This document shows positions 5,820-6,911 of a stretch of DNA of 6,911 nt, piece after piece; positions within the stretch are counted from its first letter, which is position 1; each line of letters opens with the position of its first letter. A program made the position numbers and the translations under genes. The DNA lies in assembly GCA_027619145.1 (NCBI GenBank), contig JAQCGA010000215.1, positions 1 through 6,911 of the forward strand. The letters are read 5' to 3'. Source of the stretch: a bacterium (lineage in GTDB: Bacteria; Latescibacterota; UBA2968; GCA-2709665). The notes under the pieces were generated by a model. It did no database searches and was not told the DNA's origin. It worked only from the letters and a program-made list of their open reading frames with translations.

Positions 5820-5829
5820 AAACCGGTTT
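5820..5829. promoter_or_regulatory. 10-bp palindrome AAACCGGTTT in the VP leader
   Basis: A perfect palindrome 14 bases upstream (sense direction) of the terminator stem. It could be a protein-binding site or chance; nothing else in the window repeats it. Confidence 0.2.
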
Positions 5830-5891
5830 TGTCCAGAAGTGTTCATCGGCTCCCTCCCGGTCCGGATACCCAACTTACATAAGTGCTGACC

Positions 5892-5920
5892 AATATAGGG
5901 GTGGGACTGATGGAGAGCAA
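5892..5920 (-). promoter_or_regulatory. Candidate promoter for the DGR variable-protein gene
   Basis: Minus strand TTGCTC (5915-5920), 17-base spacer, TATATT (5892-5897). The -10 is a 5/6 match and the -35 only 3/6. The predicted start near 5885 would fall on the interrupted palindrome ACTTA-CA-TAAGT (5873-5884), a possible operator. The leader to ATG 5754 would be about 130 bases and would contain the terminator hairpin. It is the best candidate in the 5807-5964 gap, which holds no gene. Confidence 0.35.
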
Positions 5921-5964
5921 CCGAAAAGTGGCTGCTGGAAATTTGGTTTCCCTCAACCGAAGAT

Positions 5965-6438
5965 TCAGGCTTTCATGGTTTGGATGGGTTCCGTCAGGTT
6001 GGATTCGATGGCACGGGCTTTCGCGAACAGAAGAAAGTGTTCCTCGTCCTGAAGATGTTTGATCTGTACGGTCCGGTTTCCGAGTTTTGCTCCGAACAGT
6101 CTCAGCCAGAACCACTTTTTCAGTACCAGGCTCATGACGTTCTTCGGCGTTTCACCTGCTTTGCGCCATTTGGTCAATGTGCTGCGGTGTATGCCCAGGT
6201 AATCTGCAATGTCCGAGAACGAAGTTCCGGTTACGTCGCAGAGGAATTCCATTTCTTCCCCGGAGAGATTGTTCGGGGTTCCGCAGAGTTCATTCGCGAT
6301 GGCCCGGTGAATTCTGAGGATTTCTTCTTCGAGGATGACAACTGTGCCGTCCGGCAGACGCTCCAGATGAAGTTCGGGAACCGTCCAGACTTTACCGGCA
6401 GCCTGATAGGGATAGTTTTTTTTAGTTAAGGTCTTCAT
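5965..6438 (-). CDS. Helix-turn-helix DNA-binding protein, possible antitoxin-like autoregulator
   Basis: 157 residues from ATG 6438, preceded by GGAG with about 6 bases of spacing. An in-frame ATG at 6546 lies deep inside the upstream gene and is less likely. The N-terminal ~40 residues (VWTVPELHLERLPDGTVVILEE) look like a small beta unit. A helical region follows (EILRIHRAIANELC), then a helix-turn-helix around residues 65-95 with the recognition-helix-like FSDIADYLGIHRSTLTKWRKAG, resembling XRE/MqsA-type DNA-binding modules. The C-terminal third is basic and aromatic (LVLKKWFWLRLFGAKLG). The gene overlaps the upstream one by 17 bases, so the two are translated together. Toxin-first order with an HTH partner and a palindromic promoter resembles higBA or mqsRA units, but no family can be named with certainty. 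It could also be a stand-alone regulator of the VP promoter. Confidence 0.75.
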   Translation of the reverse strand: MKTLTKKNYPYQAAGKVWTVPELHLERLPDGTVVILEEEILRIHRAIANELCGTPNNLSGEEMEFLCDVTGTSFSDIADYLGIHRSTLTKWRKAGETPKNVMSLVLKKWFWLRLFGAKLGNRTVQIKHLQDEEHFLLFAKARAIESNLTEPIQTMKA

Positions 6439-6802
6439 TTTCTTCTCCGGTGAAACCTTCCGAGCGCGCATACGCACGAGCCGATTCGAGAGAACGAAAG
6501 CCGGGCGATCCTTCCGTGCCGTCGTAGAAACAAAAGAGGACCGCAAAGATCACTTCATTTCCTTTGAAGTAGATCCGAAAGCAGCCGTAGTAGCCCGGAT
6601 TCCGTTTCCGTTCCGGCGGCGCCCAGACTGCAATCTCAATTTCCCACCGCCGATTTTCCACCCTGCGTTCACCCAGGTACCGGCCAGAGGCTATCAAGTA
6701 CCGGAGCTTGCCGCGTGCGTGAGCATAGCGCGGGGTTTCCGGTTCGTGCTGAACTGCTCGCTGGCGGGGAGACAGTTTCTCGATTTCTTTTAACCAGTCC
6801 AT
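6422..6802 (-). CDS. Hypothetical 126-residue protein, first gene of the HTH unit (possible toxin-like partner)
   Basis: ATG 6802 to TAA 6424-6422. I do not recognise the family. The N-terminal third is helical and basic (DWLKEIEKLSPRQRAV, ARGKLRYLIASGRYLGERR). The centre and C-terminus look like alternating beta strands (RRWEIEIAVWAP, YYGCFRIYFKGNEVIFAVLF) followed by a helix (SLESARAYARSEGF). Size, basic character and a strand-rich core would fit a small RNase-type toxin such as the RelE/HigB group, but the catalytic residues cannot be assigned, so this rests on context only. No clear ribosome binding site precedes the ATG, and the predicted transcript start is only about 14 bases away, so the leader is very short. 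Confidence 0.7.
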   Translation of the reverse strand: MDWLKEIEKLSPRQRAVQHEPETPRYAHARGKLRYLIASGRYLGERRVENRRWEIEIAVWAPPERKRNPGYYGCFRIYFKGNEVIFAVLFCFYDGTEGSPGFRSLESARAYARSEGFTGEENEDLN

Positions 6803-6816
6803 GAGATATTATCTAC

Positions 6817-6835
6817 TTGTTGAATATATCAACAA
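6817..6835. promoter_or_regulatory. Palindromic operator centred on the -10 box
   Basis: TTGTTGA (6817-6823) and TCAACAA (6829-6835) are perfect inverted arms around the AT-rich -10 sequence. A second short palindrome AGATA-T-TATCT lies at 6804-6814, just before the start codon. A dimeric HTH protein bound here would repress its own operon, as is common for toxin-antitoxin units; the downstream HTH gene is the obvious candidate. Confidence 0.55.
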
Positions 6836-6850
6836 AGAATAAAAAGTCAA
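6823..6850 (-). promoter_or_regulatory. Sigma70-type promoter of the two-gene HTH unit
   Basis: Minus strand -35 TTGACT (6845-6850), 16-base spacer, -10 TATATT (6823-6828); each box is a 5/6 match. The predicted start is near 6816, about 14 bases before ATG 6802. Confidence 0.65.
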
Positions 6851-6889
6851 CGTTCTGCGCGAGGGGATGAATCAGTGGTTTCGGAAGAC

Positions 6890-6911
6890 GGGGGGCCCCC
6901 CCCCCCCCCCC
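6890..6911. other. G6-C16 homopolymer at the contig end (probable artefact)
   Basis: Six G followed by sixteen C up to the last base. Runs of this kind at a contig end usually come from no-signal cycles or low-complexity read tails rather than the genome. The stretch 6851-6889 before it holds no gene I can support. Confidence 0.7.

Noticed and set aside
1..6911. CRISPR array, tRNA, rRNA, integrase or transposase
   Set aside because: No regularly spaced repeats and no recognisable RNA gene or recombinase were seen on either strand; TR and VR are the only long repeat pair.
6890..6911. G/C homopolymer as a replication or telomere-like end
   Set aside because: A pure run at the very contig end without repeats is far better explained as a sequencing or assembly tail.

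Overview
The window appears to be one end of a contig from an uncultivated, probably Gram-negative bacterium. I base this on a Sec-secreted protein with dockerin-like EF-hand repeats, an FGE-sulfatase/C-type-lectin fold ligand-display protein, moderately high GC and dense minus-strand coding. The sequence alone does not fix the phylum. Every gene I can support lies on the minus strand, so the biological reading direction runs from high to low coordinates. The right end finishes in a G/C homopolymer that looks like an assembly or sequencing artefact.

The centre of the window (about 1509-5754) is a diversity-generating retroelement (DGR). In transcription order it has: (i) a target gene, now split into two ORFs in the same frame by a TAG codon. 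The first part (4675-5754) encodes a signal peptide, two dockerin-like calcium loops and a long extracellular region. The second part (3493-4668) encodes an FGE-sulfatase/CLec-fold domain whose last 42 residues are the variable repeat (VR, 3506-3629). (ii) An HRDC-domain accessory gene (2759-3288) with an apparent one-base frameshift near its start. (iii) A DGR-type reverse transcriptase (1684-2781) with YMDD and the DGR-typical IGNLTSQ motif. (iv) A template repeat (TR, 1552-1675) starting 8 bases after the RT stop. I aligned TR and VR base by base. Over 124 bp there are 19 mismatches, and all 19 fall at adenines of the sense-strand TR (8 A to G, 8 A to T, 3 A to C). This is the signature of adenine-directed mutagenic retrohoming. 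The TR is built from AAC (Asn) codons at the sites that vary in the protein.

Upstream of the DGR (5965-6802) is a compact two-gene unit: an unrecognised 126-residue protein overlapping a 157-residue helix-turn-helix protein. It is driven by a good promoter whose -10 box sits inside a palindrome, a layout reminiscent of toxin-antitoxin operons. A strong intrinsic terminator (5778-5806) lies between this unit and the VP start codon, inside the only leader from which the VP gene could be transcribed.

Downstream of the DGR is the 5' part of a gene running off the left edge (1-1271), with an Ig-like N-terminal region followed by an alpha/alpha-toroid (six-hairpin glycosidase-like) region. It has a near-consensus promoter overlapped by a 10-bp inverted repeat. 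It is probably unrelated to the DGR.

The inferred working model is as follows. The RT, with the HRDC protein as accessory factor, copies the TR RNA into adenine-mutated cDNA that replaces the VR, re-diversifying the binding face of a secreted or surface protein. The amber codon and the frameshift raise the question whether this copy is active, decaying, regulated by recoding, or affected by assembly errors.
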